DNA of 64,000 bases, taken from the NCBI GenBank assembly GCA_019930625.1, contig CP082844.1, forward strand, positions 1,178,001 through 1,242,000, written 5' to 3'. Origin of the DNA: Nocardia asteroides. GTDB taxonomy: Bacteria > Actinomycetota > Actinomycetes > Mycobacteriales > Mycobacteriaceae. Numbering within the stretch: position 1 is the first letter of the stretch; each line of letters begins with the position of its first letter. The position numbers and the translations under genes are program-made. Below the pieces are notes generated by a model. It saw only the letters and a program-made list of their open reading frames with translations. It did no database searches and was not told the origin of the DNA. Shown one piece after another: positions 27,315 to 36,692 of this stretch.

Positions 27315-27489
27315 ACTTGCACGGTAACGCGTAGTTTTACACCGTCAAATCGAAGTCCGGCGCACACGGCGGCAAGCCAGTCGCCGGCACCCGTCCGAGC
27401 ACCGCCACGAACCGTGCTGTCCGAGACACTCATAGAGCCCGACGGACTCATGAGTCGCATCCCGACGCCACCACACCGGCTCGACCACC

Positions 27490-27568
27490 GGTTTCGAGCG
27501 AAGCGCGACCGAGCATCCGCCGTTCGTGGCCCGGCTCGCGTCCGAGTGGCCGCCGCGTAGGCGACGAA
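27490..27568 (+). repeat. dispersed repeat, copy B
   Basis: Second long copy of the repeat described at 25755: GGTTTCGAGCGAAGCGCGAC through CGCGTAGGCGACGAA. It fills much of the 288-bp gap between the divergent thioesterase and menB genes, so menB transcription probably starts within or beyond it. Confidence 0.65.
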
Positions 27569-27602
27569 GGCGCTGCGAATCGGACACAGCGATAATCACA
27601 AG

Positions 27603-28496
27603 GTGACGTTCAATCCGAAGCTGTGGCGTCCCGTTCCGGGATTCGAGAACCTGACCGACATCACCTATCACCGGCACATCGAACAGGGCACGGTACGTGT
27701 CGCATTCGACCGGCCGGAGGTGCGCAATGCGTTTCGCCCGCATACGGTCGACGAACTCTATCGGGCCCTCGACCACGCCCGGATGACGCCGGACGTCGGC
27801 GCGGTTCTGCTCACCGGCAACGGCCCCAGCCCCAAGGACGGTGGCTGGGCCTTCTGTTCCGGCGGTGACCAGCGGATTCGCGGTCGCAGCGGATACCAGT
27901 ACGCCAGCGGCGACACCGCGGACACGGTCGACCAGGCTCGCGCGGGCCGGCTGCACATTCTGGAGGTGCAGCGGCTGATCCGCTTCATGCCGAAGGTAGT
28001 GATCGCGCTGGTGAACGGCTGGGCCGCGGGGGGAGGGCACAGCCTGCACGTGGTCTGCGACCTCACCCTGGCCAGCCGCGAGCACGCCCGCTTCAAGCAG
28101 ACCGACGCCGACGTGGGCAGCTTCGACGGCGGCTACGGCAGCGCGTACCTGGCCAAGATGGTCGGCCAGAAGTTCGCCCGCGAGATCTTCTTCCTCGGCC
28201 GCCCTTACACCGCCGAGGAAATGCATCAGATGGGCGCGGTGAACAAGGTGGTCGACCACGCCGAGCTGGAGGACGTCGCGCTGGAGTGGACCGCCGACAT
28301 CAACGGCAAATCGCCGCAGGCTCAGCGCATGCTGAAGTACGCGTTCAATTTGCTGGACGACGGGCTGGTCGGCCAGCAACTGTTCGCGGGTGAGGCGACG
28401 CGGATGGCCTACATGACCGATGAGGCCGTCGAAGGCCGTGACGCGTTCCTGCAGAAACGCCAGCCGGACTGGACCCCCTACCCCTGGTACTTCTGA
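27603..28496 (+). CDS. menB: 1,4-dihydroxy-2-naphthoyl-CoA synthase MenB
   Basis: MenB (297 residues) is a crotonase-fold enzyme that closes the naphthoate ring of menaquinone. Features: TYHRHIEQGTVRVAFDRPEV, GWAFCSGGDQRIRGRSGYQY (oxyanion and substrate loop), NGWAAGGGHSLHVVCDLTLA, and QTDADVGSFDGGYGSAYLAK with the family's catalytic Asp. The C-terminus DWTPYPWYF is typical. GTG start at 27603. A VOC gene starts 1 nt after its stop region, suggesting one transcript. Confidence 0.96.
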   Translation: MTFNPKLWRPVPGFENLTDITYHRHIEQGTVRVAFDRPEVRNAFRPHTVDELYRALDHARMTPDVGAVLLTGNGPSPKDGGWAFCSGGDQRIRGRSGYQYASGDTADTVDQARAGRLHILEVQRLIRFMPKVVIALVNGWAAGGGHSLHVVCDLTLASREHARFKQTDADVGSFDGGYGSAYLAKMVGQKFAREIFFLGRPYTAEEMHQMGAVNKVVDHAELEDVALEWTADINGKSPQAQRMLKYAFNLLDDGLVGQQLFAGEATRMAYMTDEAVEGRDAFLQKRQPDWTPYPWYF

Positions 28497-28497
28497 C

Positions 28498-28890
28498 ATG
28501 GACATTCTCAGCAGCCGGGTCATCCTGCGGCCCGCCGACTACGAGGTCACCCTCGCGTTCTACCGGGACGGGCTCGGCCTGGCGATCGCGCGGGAGTATC
28601 CCGGCGGCACGGTCTTCTTCGCCGGCCAGTCGCTGATCGAGGTGGCCGCGCACGGCGGATCGGGCCGGGCGTCATCGTTCGAGGGCGCCATCTGGCTCCA
28701 GGTGCGTGAACTGTCCGACGCGGCCGCGGAGTTGGCGCTGAAGGGCATCCCGATCGACCGCGCCCCGGTCGAAGAGCCGTGGGGTTTGCACGAGATGTGG
28801 GTGCACGACCCGGACGGGGTGCCGATCGTGCTCGTGGAAGTCCCGCCGTCCCATCCGATCAGACGGGATTCTCGCTGGTCACCGTCGTAG
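28498..28890 (+). CDS. VOC family protein
   Basis: A 130-residue glyoxalase-fold protein: MDILSSRVILRPADYEVTLA, FYRDGLGLAIAREYPGGTVF, then LSDAAAELALKGIPIDRAPV and MWVHDPDGVPIVLVEVP. The last Glu is the usual metal ligand. The ATG at 28498 follows the menB stop (TGACATG), so it is translated right after menB. It has no known part in menaquinone synthesis. Confidence 0.85.
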   Translation: MDILSSRVILRPADYEVTLAFYRDGLGLAIAREYPGGTVFFAGQSLIEVAAHGGSGRASSFEGAIWLQVRELSDAAAELALKGIPIDRAPVEEPWGLHEMWVHDPDGVPIVLVEVPPSHPIRRDSRWSPS

Positions 28891-29150
28891 CGATGATTCC
28901 GTTCGGTAGCTCGGCGGGCAACACCGAGTTGCCAACGCGACAACCGGCGAGGACGATAACGCTCGGATGGCCACCCGACCGCCGACGTCCGGGCCGGCTG
29001 CGTCCGTGTCCCGTCCGACGAGTGAATCGCAGTCTCGATGTCTGTCGTACTTGAGCCCCGATCCGACCGGGTGGCCGCGCCGCGGGTGCGCCACTCCGGC
29101 ATACCGACCCGTTCCGCGTGCGGCGACGCGGGCATGACACGATCCCTACC
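28891..29150. other. spacer before menE
   Basis: I see no gene between the VOC stop and the 77-bp element at menE. The sequence has GC skewed, proline/arginine-like shadow frames only. A promoter for menE may lie at its end. Confidence 0.4.
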
Positions 29151-29227
29151 GTGAGGGAGTGCAGCGAGCGAGCCGTGGGTACAGCGGCTCTGAGCACGAC
29201 CGCGCCTGGTGAGCGGCGAGGCACGGT
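29151..29227 (+). repeat. MIRU-like element before menE (77 bp)
   Basis: GTGAGGGAG at 29151 and the start ATGAGTAAG at 29228 enclose 77 bp beginning GTGAGGGAGTGCAGCGAGCG and continuing AGCCGTGGGTACAGCGGC. The spacing equals that at secE and the first half resembles it, so both genes appear to have received the same element at their start codon. Confidence 0.6.
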
Positions 29228-30388
29228 ATGAGTAAGACACTGCGAACCTTGCCGATGCCCACCGGGTCCGGTCTCGGCGACGTCATGCCGCACCTGCGGG
29301 AGGCGCTGGAAGGTAGCGGGTCCGCCTGGCTGCCTATTCCCACCAGCGACCGGCGTGAGGCCAGACGCCTGAGCGACGCCCTGTCGCCGGGCGAGCCGAT
29401 CGATGACGAGATCGCTCTGGTGGTGACCACCTCCGGCACCACGGGCGTGCCGAAGGGCGCGATGCTCGGCACGGCGGCTCTGCGCGCGAGCGGCACCGCG
29501 ACACACGACCGGCTCGGCGGCCCCGGCAACTGGTTGCTGGCCCTGCCGACCCATCACATCGCCGGTATCCAGGTGCTGCTGCGCAGCATCCTGGCGGGGA
29601 CCGAACCCACCGTGCTGGACGTGTCCGGCGGATTCCTGCCCGAGGCCCTGGCGGGCGCCATTTCGGGGATGCGCGGGGAACGCCGCTACACGGCCCTGGT
29701 GCCCACCCAGTTGATCAAGGCGCTCGAATCGCCGGTCGCCGCTGCCGCGCTGGCCGAACTCGACGGCGTGCTCGTCGGCGGCGCGGCCACTCCGTTGCCG
29801 GTCTACGAGCGCGCGCGAGCGGCCGGCATCCCCGTGGTCCGCACCTACGGTATGAGCGAGACCTGTGGCGGCTGCGTGTACGACGGCGTGCCGTTGGACG
29901 GCGCGAAGGTGCGTATCGAGGACGGCAGGGTCGTCCTCGGCGGCGCGATGCTCGCCTCGGGGTACCGCAATCAGCCCGACCATCCCGCGTTCGCCGAGCC
30001 GGGTTGGTTCCGCACCGAGGACGAGGGCACCTTCGACAACGGCGTGCTCAGCATCACCGGACGGCTCGACGAGGCGATCACGACCGGCGGCCTGCTGGTG
30101 ATCCCGCAGGTGGTCGAGGCCGTGCTGATCAACCACCCGGCGATCAGCGAAGTGGTGGTGCTCGGCCTACCGGACGAACGACTCGGCCAGCGCGTCGCCG
30201 TAGCGGTGATCCCCGCCCCCGGCGCGGCTCCCAGCCTGGCCGAACTGCGCGAATACGTGGTCGCCGAACTGGACGCCATCGCCGCTCCCCGCGAACTCGC
30301 CGTCCTCGACGAGTTCCCGCTCCGCGGCCCGGGCAAGCCCGACCGCGCCAAGCTGCGCGAATACCTGTTGGCCGAATCGTCGCACTAG
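29228..30388 (+). CDS. menE: o-succinylbenzoate--CoA ligase MenE
   Basis: MenE (386 residues) activates o-succinylbenzoate with ATP and CoA. It is an ANL-superfamily enzyme: P-loop VVTTSGTTGVPKGAMLG, RTYGMSETCGGCVYDGVPLD (A5 region), GWFRTEDEG (A7), and the catalytic lysine in GPGKPDRAKLREYL (A10). The short N-terminal domain is normal for actinobacterial MenE. ATG at 29228 lies directly at the boundary of a 77-bp repeat. It precedes an ABC transporter by 190 nt. Confidence 0.94.
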   Translation: MSKTLRTLPMPTGSGLGDVMPHLREALEGSGSAWLPIPTSDRREARRLSDALSPGEPIDDEIALVVTTSGTTGVPKGAMLGTAALRASGTATHDRLGGPGNWLLALPTHHIAGIQVLLRSILAGTEPTVLDVSGGFLPEALAGAISGMRGERRYTALVPTQLIKALESPVAAAALAELDGVLVGGAATPLPVYERARAAGIPVVRTYGMSETCGGCVYDGVPLDGAKVRIEDGRVVLGGAMLASGYRNQPDHPAFAEPGWFRTEDEGTFDNGVLSITGRLDEAITTGGLLVIPQVVEAVLINHPAISEVVVLGLPDERLGQRVAVAVIPAPGAAPSLAELREYVVAELDAIAAPRELAVLDEFPLRGPGKPDRAKLREYLLAESSH

Positions 30389-30476
30389 CGGTCGTCTGCG
30401 GCACTCGCGACGCGGCAGGATCCCGCTGCCGCGGAACCGAGCAATCGCGGCGCGCGGCTACGGCGAAGCGGCTGTG

Positions 30477-30496
30477 GGCCGCTCGGACCCGAGCCG
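30477..30496 (-). repeat. dispersed repeat core, copy D
   Basis: GGCCGCTCGGACCCGAGCCG matches, inverted, the core of the repeats at 25795-25814 and 27532-27551 and directly that at 26059-26078. The following bases GCTGTGCAAGC also resemble those after the 26059 copy. Confidence 0.55.
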
Positions 30497-30577
30497 TCAG
30501 AGGGTCGCGAACACACGACACCGAGAAGACAGAGCTGTGCAAGCGCGGTGCAAGCGCAGGTGGCCACAGTAGTCCGC

Positions 30578-31570
30578 ATGACTTCTTTCGCACCAACTTC
30601 AGCGCTCGCCGTCGAGGCGGACGGCCTGGTCAAGGTGTTCGGGGAACAGCGAGCCGTGGACGGGGTGAGCTTGGCGGTGCCGCGGGGCTCGGTGTACGGC
30701 GTGCTCGGACCGAACGGCGCGGGCAAGACCACGACCATCCGCATGCTCGCGACCCTGTTGCGACCGGACGGCGGCAGCGGGCGCATCTTCGGCCGTGACG
30801 TGGTCGCCGAGCCGACGGCGGTCCGCTCGCTCATCGGCGTCACCGGGCAGTACGCCTCGGTCGACGAGGACCTGACCGCCACCGAGAACCTGATCGTCTT
30901 CTCCCGCCTGCTCGGCCTGAGCCGAATCGACGCCCGGCGCAAAGCGACCGAACTGCTGGAGGAGTTCGACCTCACCGAGGCGGCGAACAAGCCGCTGCGG
31001 AACTTCTCCGGCGGCATGCGGCGCAGGCTCGACCTGGCGGCCAGCTTGATCGCGACGCCGCCGCTGCTGTTCTTGGACGAACCGACCACCGGCCTCGACC
31101 CGCGCACCCGCGCCCAGATGTGGGAGACCATCCGCCGCCTCGTTCGCGACGGGGCGACGGTGCTGCTCACCACGCAGTATCTGGACGAGGCCGATCAGCT
31201 GGCCGACCGGATCGCGGTGATCGACCGCGGAAAGGTGATCGCCGATGGCACGGCCGACGAACTGAAGGCCTCGGTGGGTGGTTCCTCACTGCACTTGACC
31301 CTGGTCGATCGCGGGCAGCTGGAGGAAGCGCGCCGTATCATCGGCGACTTCCTCGGCGCCGAGGCGCAGATCACCCCGGAAGCCGGGCGGCTCACTGCCC
31401 CGCTGACCGACGCCGGTGTCACCGCTGACCTGCTGATCCGCCTGCGCGAGTGGGAGATCGGCGTCGACGAGATCACCGTGAACAAGCCCAGCCTGGACGA
31501 GGTCTTCCTCACCATTACCGGCCACCCGGTCGAAGACACCACCGACGAGTCCGAAAGGAGCGCGGCATGA
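30578..31570 (+). CDS. ABC transporter ATP-binding protein (DrrA-like)
   Basis: The 330-residue ATPase of a drug or lipid exporter of the DrrA family. Walker A GVLGPNGAGKTTTIRML, signature NFSGGMRRRLDLAASL, Walker B PPLLFLDEPTTGLDPRTR, H-loop VLLTTQYLDEADQLADR. The C-terminal 80 residues contain the DrrA-type extension with NKPSLDEVFLTITGHP. ATG at 30578 (MTSFAPTSA). Its TGA overlaps the ATG of the permease as ATGA. The cargo is unknown; mycolate bacteria use relatives for lipid export. Confidence 0.93.
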   Translation: MTSFAPTSALAVEADGLVKVFGEQRAVDGVSLAVPRGSVYGVLGPNGAGKTTTIRMLATLLRPDGGSGRIFGRDVVAEPTAVRSLIGVTGQYASVDEDLTATENLIVFSRLLGLSRIDARRKATELLEEFDLTEAANKPLRNFSGGMRRRLDLAASLIATPPLLFLDEPTTGLDPRTRAQMWETIRRLVRDGATVLLTTQYLDEADQLADRIAVIDRGKVIADGTADELKASVGGSSLHLTLVDRGQLEEARRIIGDFLGAEAQITPEAGRLTAPLTDAGVTADLLIRLREWEIGVDEITVNKPSLDEVFLTITGHPVEDTTDESERSAA

Positions 31571-31710
31571 GCGTCAGGCCCGGAGGCGGCAGCGTGCGTA
31601 ACCACGAAGGGCCCGCGCATGCCGACAACGAACACAGCATGAGCGTCAGGCCCGGAGGCGGCAGCGTGCGTAACCACGAAGGGCCCGCGCATGCCGACAA
31701 CGAACACAGC
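31567..31710 (+). repeat. two tandem 72-bp units at the permease start
   Basis: Units 31567-31638 and 31639-31710 appear identical base for base, and the following true gene again starts ATGAGCGTC. Units are bounded by ATGAGCGTC, as expected for a MIRU-like insertion at an ATGA start/stop overlap followed by tandem duplication. Confidence 0.85.
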
Positions 31711-32547
31711 ATGAGCGTCATCGCGACCGACACCGTCGCACACCATGCGGCACCGACCGCGATTCCCGAAGTGAGCAACCGCGTTCCGCTGGGTCGAGCG
31801 GTGACCAGTTCGCTCACCATGGCCTACCGCGGCCTGTTGAAGATCAAGCACAAGCCCGAGCAGCTGTTCGACGTGACGGTGCAGCCGATCCTGTTCACCG
31901 CCTTGTTCGCCTACATCTTCGGTGGCGCCATCGGCGGCAGCGTGCAGGACTACCTGCCGGTTCTGGTCCCCGGCATCCTGGTGCAGACCGTGGTGCTCAC
32001 GTCGGTCGTCACCGGTACCCAGTTGCGCGAGGACATGGACAAAGGTGTCTTCGACCGGTTCAAATCCCTGCCGATCGCGCGTATCTCGGCGCTCGCGGGC
32101 GCGCTGTTGGCGGACATGGTGCGCTATGTCATCGCCACCGTGCTGACCATCGTCGTCGGCCTGGTGATCGGCTACCGCCCGGAGGGCGGCGTGCTGGGCG
32201 TCGTCGCGGCGGGTCTGGTCATCGTGGCCTGCTCGTTCGCGATCAGCTGGATCTGGGCGCTGGTCGGGGTCACCGGCAAGAGCGCGGCGGGCGTGCAGGG
32301 CATCTCGATGATGATCATGTTCCCCCTGACCTTCATGTCCGGCGCCTTCGCCTTGGTGAGCACGATGCCGGGCTGGATGCAGGGGCTCAATCACGTCAAC
32401 CCGGTGTACTACATGGTGAACGCGTGCCGCGGGCTGATGAACGGCGCCGGCTTCGGCGGCGACCTGGCGTGGTCGCTGATCGGGTCGCTGGTCGTCATCG
32501 CGATCTTCGCCCCGCTGACCGTCAAGGCGTACATGCGCCGGGCGTGA
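31567..32547 (+). CDS. ABC transporter permease (DrrB-like) with duplicated N-terminal repeat
   Basis: A 326-residue ABC-2 type permease with six predicted membrane segments from about FTALFAYIFGGAIGG to LIGSLVVIAIFAPLTV. The core starts at MSVIATDTVAHHAAPTAIPE (ATG 31711). Before it two identical 72-bp units each encode 24 residues starting MSVRPGGGSVRNHEGPAHAD. Each unit brings its own ATGAGCGTC start, so translation can begin at 31567, 31639 or 31711. The 31567 ATG overlaps the ATPase stop (ATGA), so coupling with the ATPase favours the longest form. The tail has low-complexity polar residues that would stay in the cytosol. Confidence 0.9.
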   Translation: MSVRPGGGSVRNHEGPAHADNEHSMSVRPGGGSVRNHEGPAHADNEHSMSVIATDTVAHHAAPTAIPEVSNRVPLGRAVTSSLTMAYRGLLKIKHKPEQLFDVTVQPILFTALFAYIFGGAIGGSVQDYLPVLVPGILVQTVVLTSVVTGTQLREDMDKGVFDRFKSLPIARISALAGALLADMVRYVIATVLTIVVGLVIGYRPEGGVLGVVAAGLVIVACSFAISWIWALVGVTGKSAAGVQGISMMIMFPLTFMSGAFALVSTMPGWMQGLNHVNPVYYMVNACRGLMNGAGFGGDLAWSLIGSLVVIAIFAPLTVKAYMRRA

Positions 32548-32562
32548 GACGCGCGCACGCGA

Positions 32563-32611
32563 GACGGCGGCACGCCGGGGGTGACGACCAGTCCACCGGC
32601 GTGCCGCCGTC
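32563..32611. terminator. bidirectional terminator
   Basis: Perfect 16-bp arms GACGGCGGCACGCCGG (32563-32578) and CCGGCGTGCCGCCGTC (32596-32611) with a 17-nt loop lie between the convergent permease (stop 32547) and regulator (stop 32654). Confidence 0.85.
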
Positions 32612-32653
32612 GTGCTCGCGATTCCGCTCAGCCGACACGGCGCCGCGGGAGTG

Positions 32654-35600
32654 TCAGCGGGCGGCGTCCAATTCTCGTAGCGCTCGCAGGATACGAGCGG
32701 CGGATTCCCTCCTCCCCAAATGACCCGAGCGGCGACGCGCCTGGTCAACCCGTTCGGAGCCCAGCTTCACGACGGCGGCGTCCAGGTGCCGGTCCCAGCG
32801 CAGGGAAGGGAAATCCTGGCGGCAGGACACCTTCGGAGCCAGCATCAGCAGCTCGAGACCGCGGTCGATCTCACGGTCGACCGCGATGAGATACGAGCCG
32901 ATCGCACAGGCGACGGTGCCGATCTGCGGAAGGTCCTGATACTGCGCCATCATCGGCACCGTGAGCTGCGCCAGTTGAGCGCACAGCGTCGCGGCGGCGC
33001 CGACGGCGCCGTGCAGCACCTGGGCGGCGAGTGCGGCCCCGGCGAGCATCAGTGCGCCCGGCCCCGGGCCGAGCGCGCTGTCCGGCCAGCCGAACCGTTC
33101 CAGCGCGCGCTCGTAGCGAGCCAGACCGCCCGCGATGTCGCCCACGGCGAAAGCCAGCTCGGCGGAACTCTGCAGCACGGTGGACAGCAGTCGATTCTGT
33201 CCGGCGGCCGAGAAGTCCAGATCCGATGTGCCGAAGGCGAGGTCGAGTTCCCGTCGGGCCTGCTCCAATTCGCCGATCCCGACCAGTGAAGCCACCAGCA
33301 CGCTGCGGATCTCCACGATCTCCTCGTAGGCCCCGAACTCTTGCAGCAGGTCGAGCGAGCGGCGGTAATAGGTCACCGATTCGGCGTACCGGGCGATCTG
33401 GCCGCAGGCCTGTCCCAGGTGCCTGCACACCATGGCTACGCTCCAGACGTTCTCTTCCCCCAGGATCTCCAGCGCCTTGGTCGCGTCGAGGGTGGAGCCG
33501 CGCACATCGCCGAAGTTCTCCCTGATGTTGGCCCGCAACAACAGCGCCGTGGCCTTGGTCTCCGGATCGGCCGAACGCGCCGCATCGGCGAGCAACCTGC
33601 CGAGGCCACGCCCGTCAGCCCTGGTGAGCAGGACTCGGCCGACGAAACGGTTGTTCTCGCTGAGTTCGGCGGGGTTGCGCAGCAGTCGGCGCACGCGCAG
33701 GCGCAGCTCGGCCATCCTGCGGGCGTCGCTGTTGGTGTAGGCGAGATGCAGGAACATCATTTCGTAGGTGACGAGCACCAGGTCCGGACGCGGTGCCCTG
33801 GGGCCGAGGTCGACCGCCTCCAGCTCGATGACCCGCTCGGCCCAGGCGACCACCTCGAGGTGCGATCCGCGGATCACCCACAGCGTCGCGACGACGGGAA
33901 ACACCGTGTAGGCCGTCGCGCTGTCCTGCCGGTCGATCGCGCAGCGCAGGGCAGCGACCAGGTTGTCCAACTCCGCCGCCACGGAGAGCGCGAGGCGGAT
34001 CTGATCCCCGGTCAGGTACCGGCTCGCCACGTCCTCGGCGTAGTCCTCGGCCCATCGCATCATTCGGGTGTCGACCTGGTCCGGCTCGCCCGCGACGGCA
34101 GCCAGCTGTTCTTCACCGAACTCCCGCACCGTCTCCAGCATGCGGTAGCGGGTACCGAGTACCTCGTCGTCCAGCACGGTGAGCAGTGATTGGTTGACCA
34201 GGCCGTCGATAGCCGCGGCGACATCGCTCACGTCGGTTCCACCCGCGACCGCCTCGGCGGCCACCGCGGTGAATCCGGCCGGGAATCGGCACAACCGGCG
34301 CAGCGCCGCCCGCTGGTCGGTGTCGAGCAGATTCCAGCTCCAGTCGATCACCGCGTGCAGGGTGCGGTGCCGTTGGGGCGAGCTGCGATCGCCGTGCCGC
34401 AGCAGCGCGAACCGATCGGCGAGCCGCTCGGTGATCTCCTCGACGCTCATCACGCGCGCTCGGGCGGCGGCCAGCTCGATGGCCAGTGGCAGCCCGTCGA
34501 GGGTGCGGCACAGCTGGGCGACGACGTCCGGGTCCAGCCGGACCGCCGGTCGCACCGCCCTGGCGCGCGCGGCGAACAGCTCGGTGGCCGGTGAACCCGC
34601 CGGGTCGATGGTCAGCGGCGGTAGGGGATACACGGTCTCGGCGGTGATCGTCAGCGGCGAACGGCTCGTGGTGAGCACGGTCAGCCGGGGCGCGACGCCG
34701 ATCAGGTCGGCGACCACCACTGCGACGGCGTCGATCAGATGCTCGCAGTTGTCCAGGATCAGCAGCATCGAGCGCGCCGACACCGCGTCACGCAGCCGCC
34801 CGCGCATATCGACGGTCTGCCCGGCACGCAACGTCGCCGTGTCGAAGGTGACCTCGCTGAGGCCGAGCACCGCGGCGATCGCCGCCTCGATCTCGACCCT
34901 GGCGTCGTCGTCATCGGCGCGCACCGACGCCAGCTCGACCAGCGCCACGAACCGGGTGGCCGCCGCCCGCGCACCGATCTCGTTGACGACTCTGGTCTTT
35001 CCGGCACCGCCGGGGCCGAGCACGGTGACCACCCGGCAGTCCCGGAGCAGATCGGTCAACGCGGTGAGATCGGCGGCCCGGCCGAGCAGTGCGTTGGGCG
35101 CAGCGCGCAGGCCTATCGCCGCATGCTGCGGTCCCAGCGCGAAGTCACCGGGCGAAAGGATGGCATCCGCCGCGAACCCGCTGTGGGGAACGCCGTTCGC
35201 CGCCGGCGTCACGACGCCGGCGGAGCGAGGGGGCGCGATGCGTGCTACCGGCTCTCCGCGCAGGATCGCGGTGTGCATCTCGGCGAGCGCCGGTCCGGGA
35301 TCGGTGCCGAGTTCCTCCGCCAGCCGGGAGCGGAATGCCGCGAACGATTCCAGCGCCTCGTTGGCCCGTCCCGCAGCGGCGAGCAGCCGCATCAAGGTCT
35401 GCTGCGCGGGCTCGTGGAACGGGTCGGCGGCGGCGCGCACACGGGCCAAGCTCAACGCGCCGTCGAGGTCGCCGCCGTCCTCGCGTGCGGTGAGTTCGAG
35501 CTCGTCGAGTTCGGCGAGGCGCTGCTCGGCGGCGGCACGCAGGTCTTCGGCGAGATCGCCCGGCGGCAGATCGGCGCCGGGGTCGCCGCGCCACAGCGCC

Positions 35601-35998
35601 CGTGCCCGCTCGATCTCCGCCAGACACCCGGGAAGGTCACCCGCGGCGCGGCGCCCGCGCGCCCGTGCCAGTCGCTCGCCTACCGAGGACAAGTCGATTT
35701 GTTCGGCGCCGAGCGTCAAGCGGTAGCCCGCCGGGCCGATTTCCAGCGCGCCTTCCGGCAGCGCCGAGCGCAACCGGGAGACCTGGGTATGCAGCGCGTT
35801 CATCGGCGATCGCGGGGGCTGTTCCCCCCAGACCTCCTCGATCAGGGCGTGCGCACCGCGGCTGCGTCCTGGCCGCAGCGCGAGGGCGGTGAGCAGGAGC
35901 CGGGAGCGCGCGCCGGGCAACGGCGTCAGCGCACCGTCACGACGCAGCGCCACCTCGCCCAGCAAGGCCACCACGACCGATTCGCCTGCGGGCGGCAT
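32654..35998 (-). CDS. large SARP-type regulator with BTAD, NB-ARC and TPR-like regions
   Basis: A 1114-residue transcription activator. Residues about 8-95 form an OmpR-like winged helix (VALLGEVALRRDGALTPLPG, GEQPPRSPMNALHTQVSRL). Residues about 100-248 are the bacterial transcriptional activation domain. An ATPase follows with Walker A GPGGAGKT at 328-335 and LLILDNCEHLIDAV as Walker B. The remaining about 500 residues look like helical TPR-like repeats. Such AfsR-like proteins control secondary metabolism or stress genes. The ATG at 35998 is preferred to 36043 because the winged helix starts soon after it. It faces the ABC exporter but shares no promoter with it. Confidence 0.9.
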   Translation of the reverse strand: MPPAGESVVVALLGEVALRRDGALTPLPGARSRLLLTALALRPGRSRGAHALIEEVWGEQPPRSPMNALHTQVSRLRSALPEGALEIGPAGYRLTLGAEQIDLSSVGERLARARGRRAAGDLPGCLAEIERARALWRGDPGADLPPGDLAEDLRAAAEQRLAELDELELTAREDGGDLDGALSLARVRAAADPFHEPAQQTLMRLLAAAGRANEALESFAAFRSRLAEELGTDPGPALAEMHTAILRGEPVARIAPPRSAGVVTPAANGVPHSGFAADAILSPGDFALGPQHAAIGLRAAPNALLGRAADLTALTDLLRDCRVVTVLGPGGAGKTRVVNEIGARAAATRFVALVELASVRADDDDARVEIEAAIAAVLGLSEVTFDTATLRAGQTVDMRGRLRDAVSARSMLLILDNCEHLIDAVAVVVADLIGVAPRLTVLTTSRSPLTITAETVYPLPPLTIDPAGSPATELFAARARAVRPAVRLDPDVVAQLCRTLDGLPLAIELAAARARVMSVEEITERLADRFALLRHGDRSSPQRHRTLHAVIDWSWNLLDTDQRAALRRLCRFPAGFTAVAAEAVAGGTDVSDVAAAIDGLVNQSLLTVLDDEVLGTRYRMLETVREFGEEQLAAVAGEPDQVDTRMMRWAEDYAEDVASRYLTGDQIRLALSVAAELDNLVAALRCAIDRQDSATAYTVFPVVATLWVIRGSHLEVVAWAERVIELEAVDLGPRAPRPDLVLVTYEMMFLHLAYTNSDARRMAELRLRVRRLLRNPAELSENNRFVGRVLLTRADGRGLGRLLADAARSADPETKATALLLRANIRENFGDVRGSTLDATKALEILGEENVWSVAMVCRHLGQACGQIARYAESVTYYRRSLDLLQEFGAYEEIVEIRSVLVASLVGIGELEQARRELDLAFGTSDLDFSAAGQNRLLSTVLQSSAELAFAVGDIAGGLARYERALERFGWPDSALGPGPGALMLAGAALAAQVLHGAVGAAATLCAQLAQLTVPMMAQYQDLPQIGTVACAIGSYLIAVDREIDRGLELLMLAPKVSCRQDFPSLRWDRHLDAAVVKLGSERVDQARRRSGHLGRRESAARILRALRELDAAR

Positions 35999-36132
35999 CA
36001 CTGCTCGACTGTGGCCGTGCGGGCCGCTGTGCTCCGGAAACATCCCGCGGTCATCGTAGGCGAGCAGGCCGGACCGGCCGACACGAATTCTTTGCCGCTG
36101 ATGCGAACGCCGTCTCGCATAGGGTGACCCCC

Positions 36133-36597
36133 ATGGCTGAGTTCGAGGTGGTCCGATCGGCTGTCATCACGGCCGATCCCGCGCGCGTGCACGGGCTGAT
36201 CGACGATTTCCACGAATGGGTCAGATGGTCGCCATGGGAGGACCTCGACCCGCAGCTCCAGCGCAGCTACTCCGGCGCGGAATCCGGCGTCGGCGCGAAG
36301 TACGCCTGGAGCGGCAACCGCAAAGCGGGGGCGGGCAGCATGGAGATCATCGGCAGCGCCGACCGGGAGATCGCGGTGCGCCTGGAGTTCCTGAAACCGA
36401 TGAAGGCCACCAATATGGTGACCTTCACCCTGGACCCGGTCGAGACCGGCACCGAAGTGACCTGGCGGATGACCGGCCAGCAGACCGGCCTCATGGGCTG
36501 GATCGGCAAGCTCATCCCGATGGACAAATTCGTCGGCCGGGATTTCGAGAAGGGACTGGCGCGGTTGCAGCAGGCTGTGACGGACGAAACGACCTGA
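36133..36597 (+). CDS. SRPBCC family protein
   Basis: A 154-residue START-like protein: MAEFEVVRSAVITADPARVH, HEWVRWSPWEDLDPQLQRSY, SMEIIGSADREIAVRLEFLK and a C-terminal helix KGLARLQQAVTDE. Such proteins bind hydrophobic ligands or act in stress responses; no specific role is known. GTG at 36124 is an alternative start, but ATG 36133 matches family length. Divergent from the SARP gene, with about 135 bp between. Confidence 0.85.
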   Translation: MAEFEVVRSAVITADPARVHGLIDDFHEWVRWSPWEDLDPQLQRSYSGAESGVGAKYAWSGNRKAGAGSMEIIGSADREIAVRLEFLKPMKATNMVTFTLDPVETGTEVTWRMTGQQTGLMGWIGKLIPMDKFVGRDFEKGLARLQQAVTDETT

Positions 36598-36692
36598 TCG
36601 ACCCGCGCGCACCAGGCGTACCTGCGCCTTCGCTCCGGCCGTGCGCGGGCTGAGGACGGACTGCGTCCGACTGCGCCCATTATGCTGCGGAC

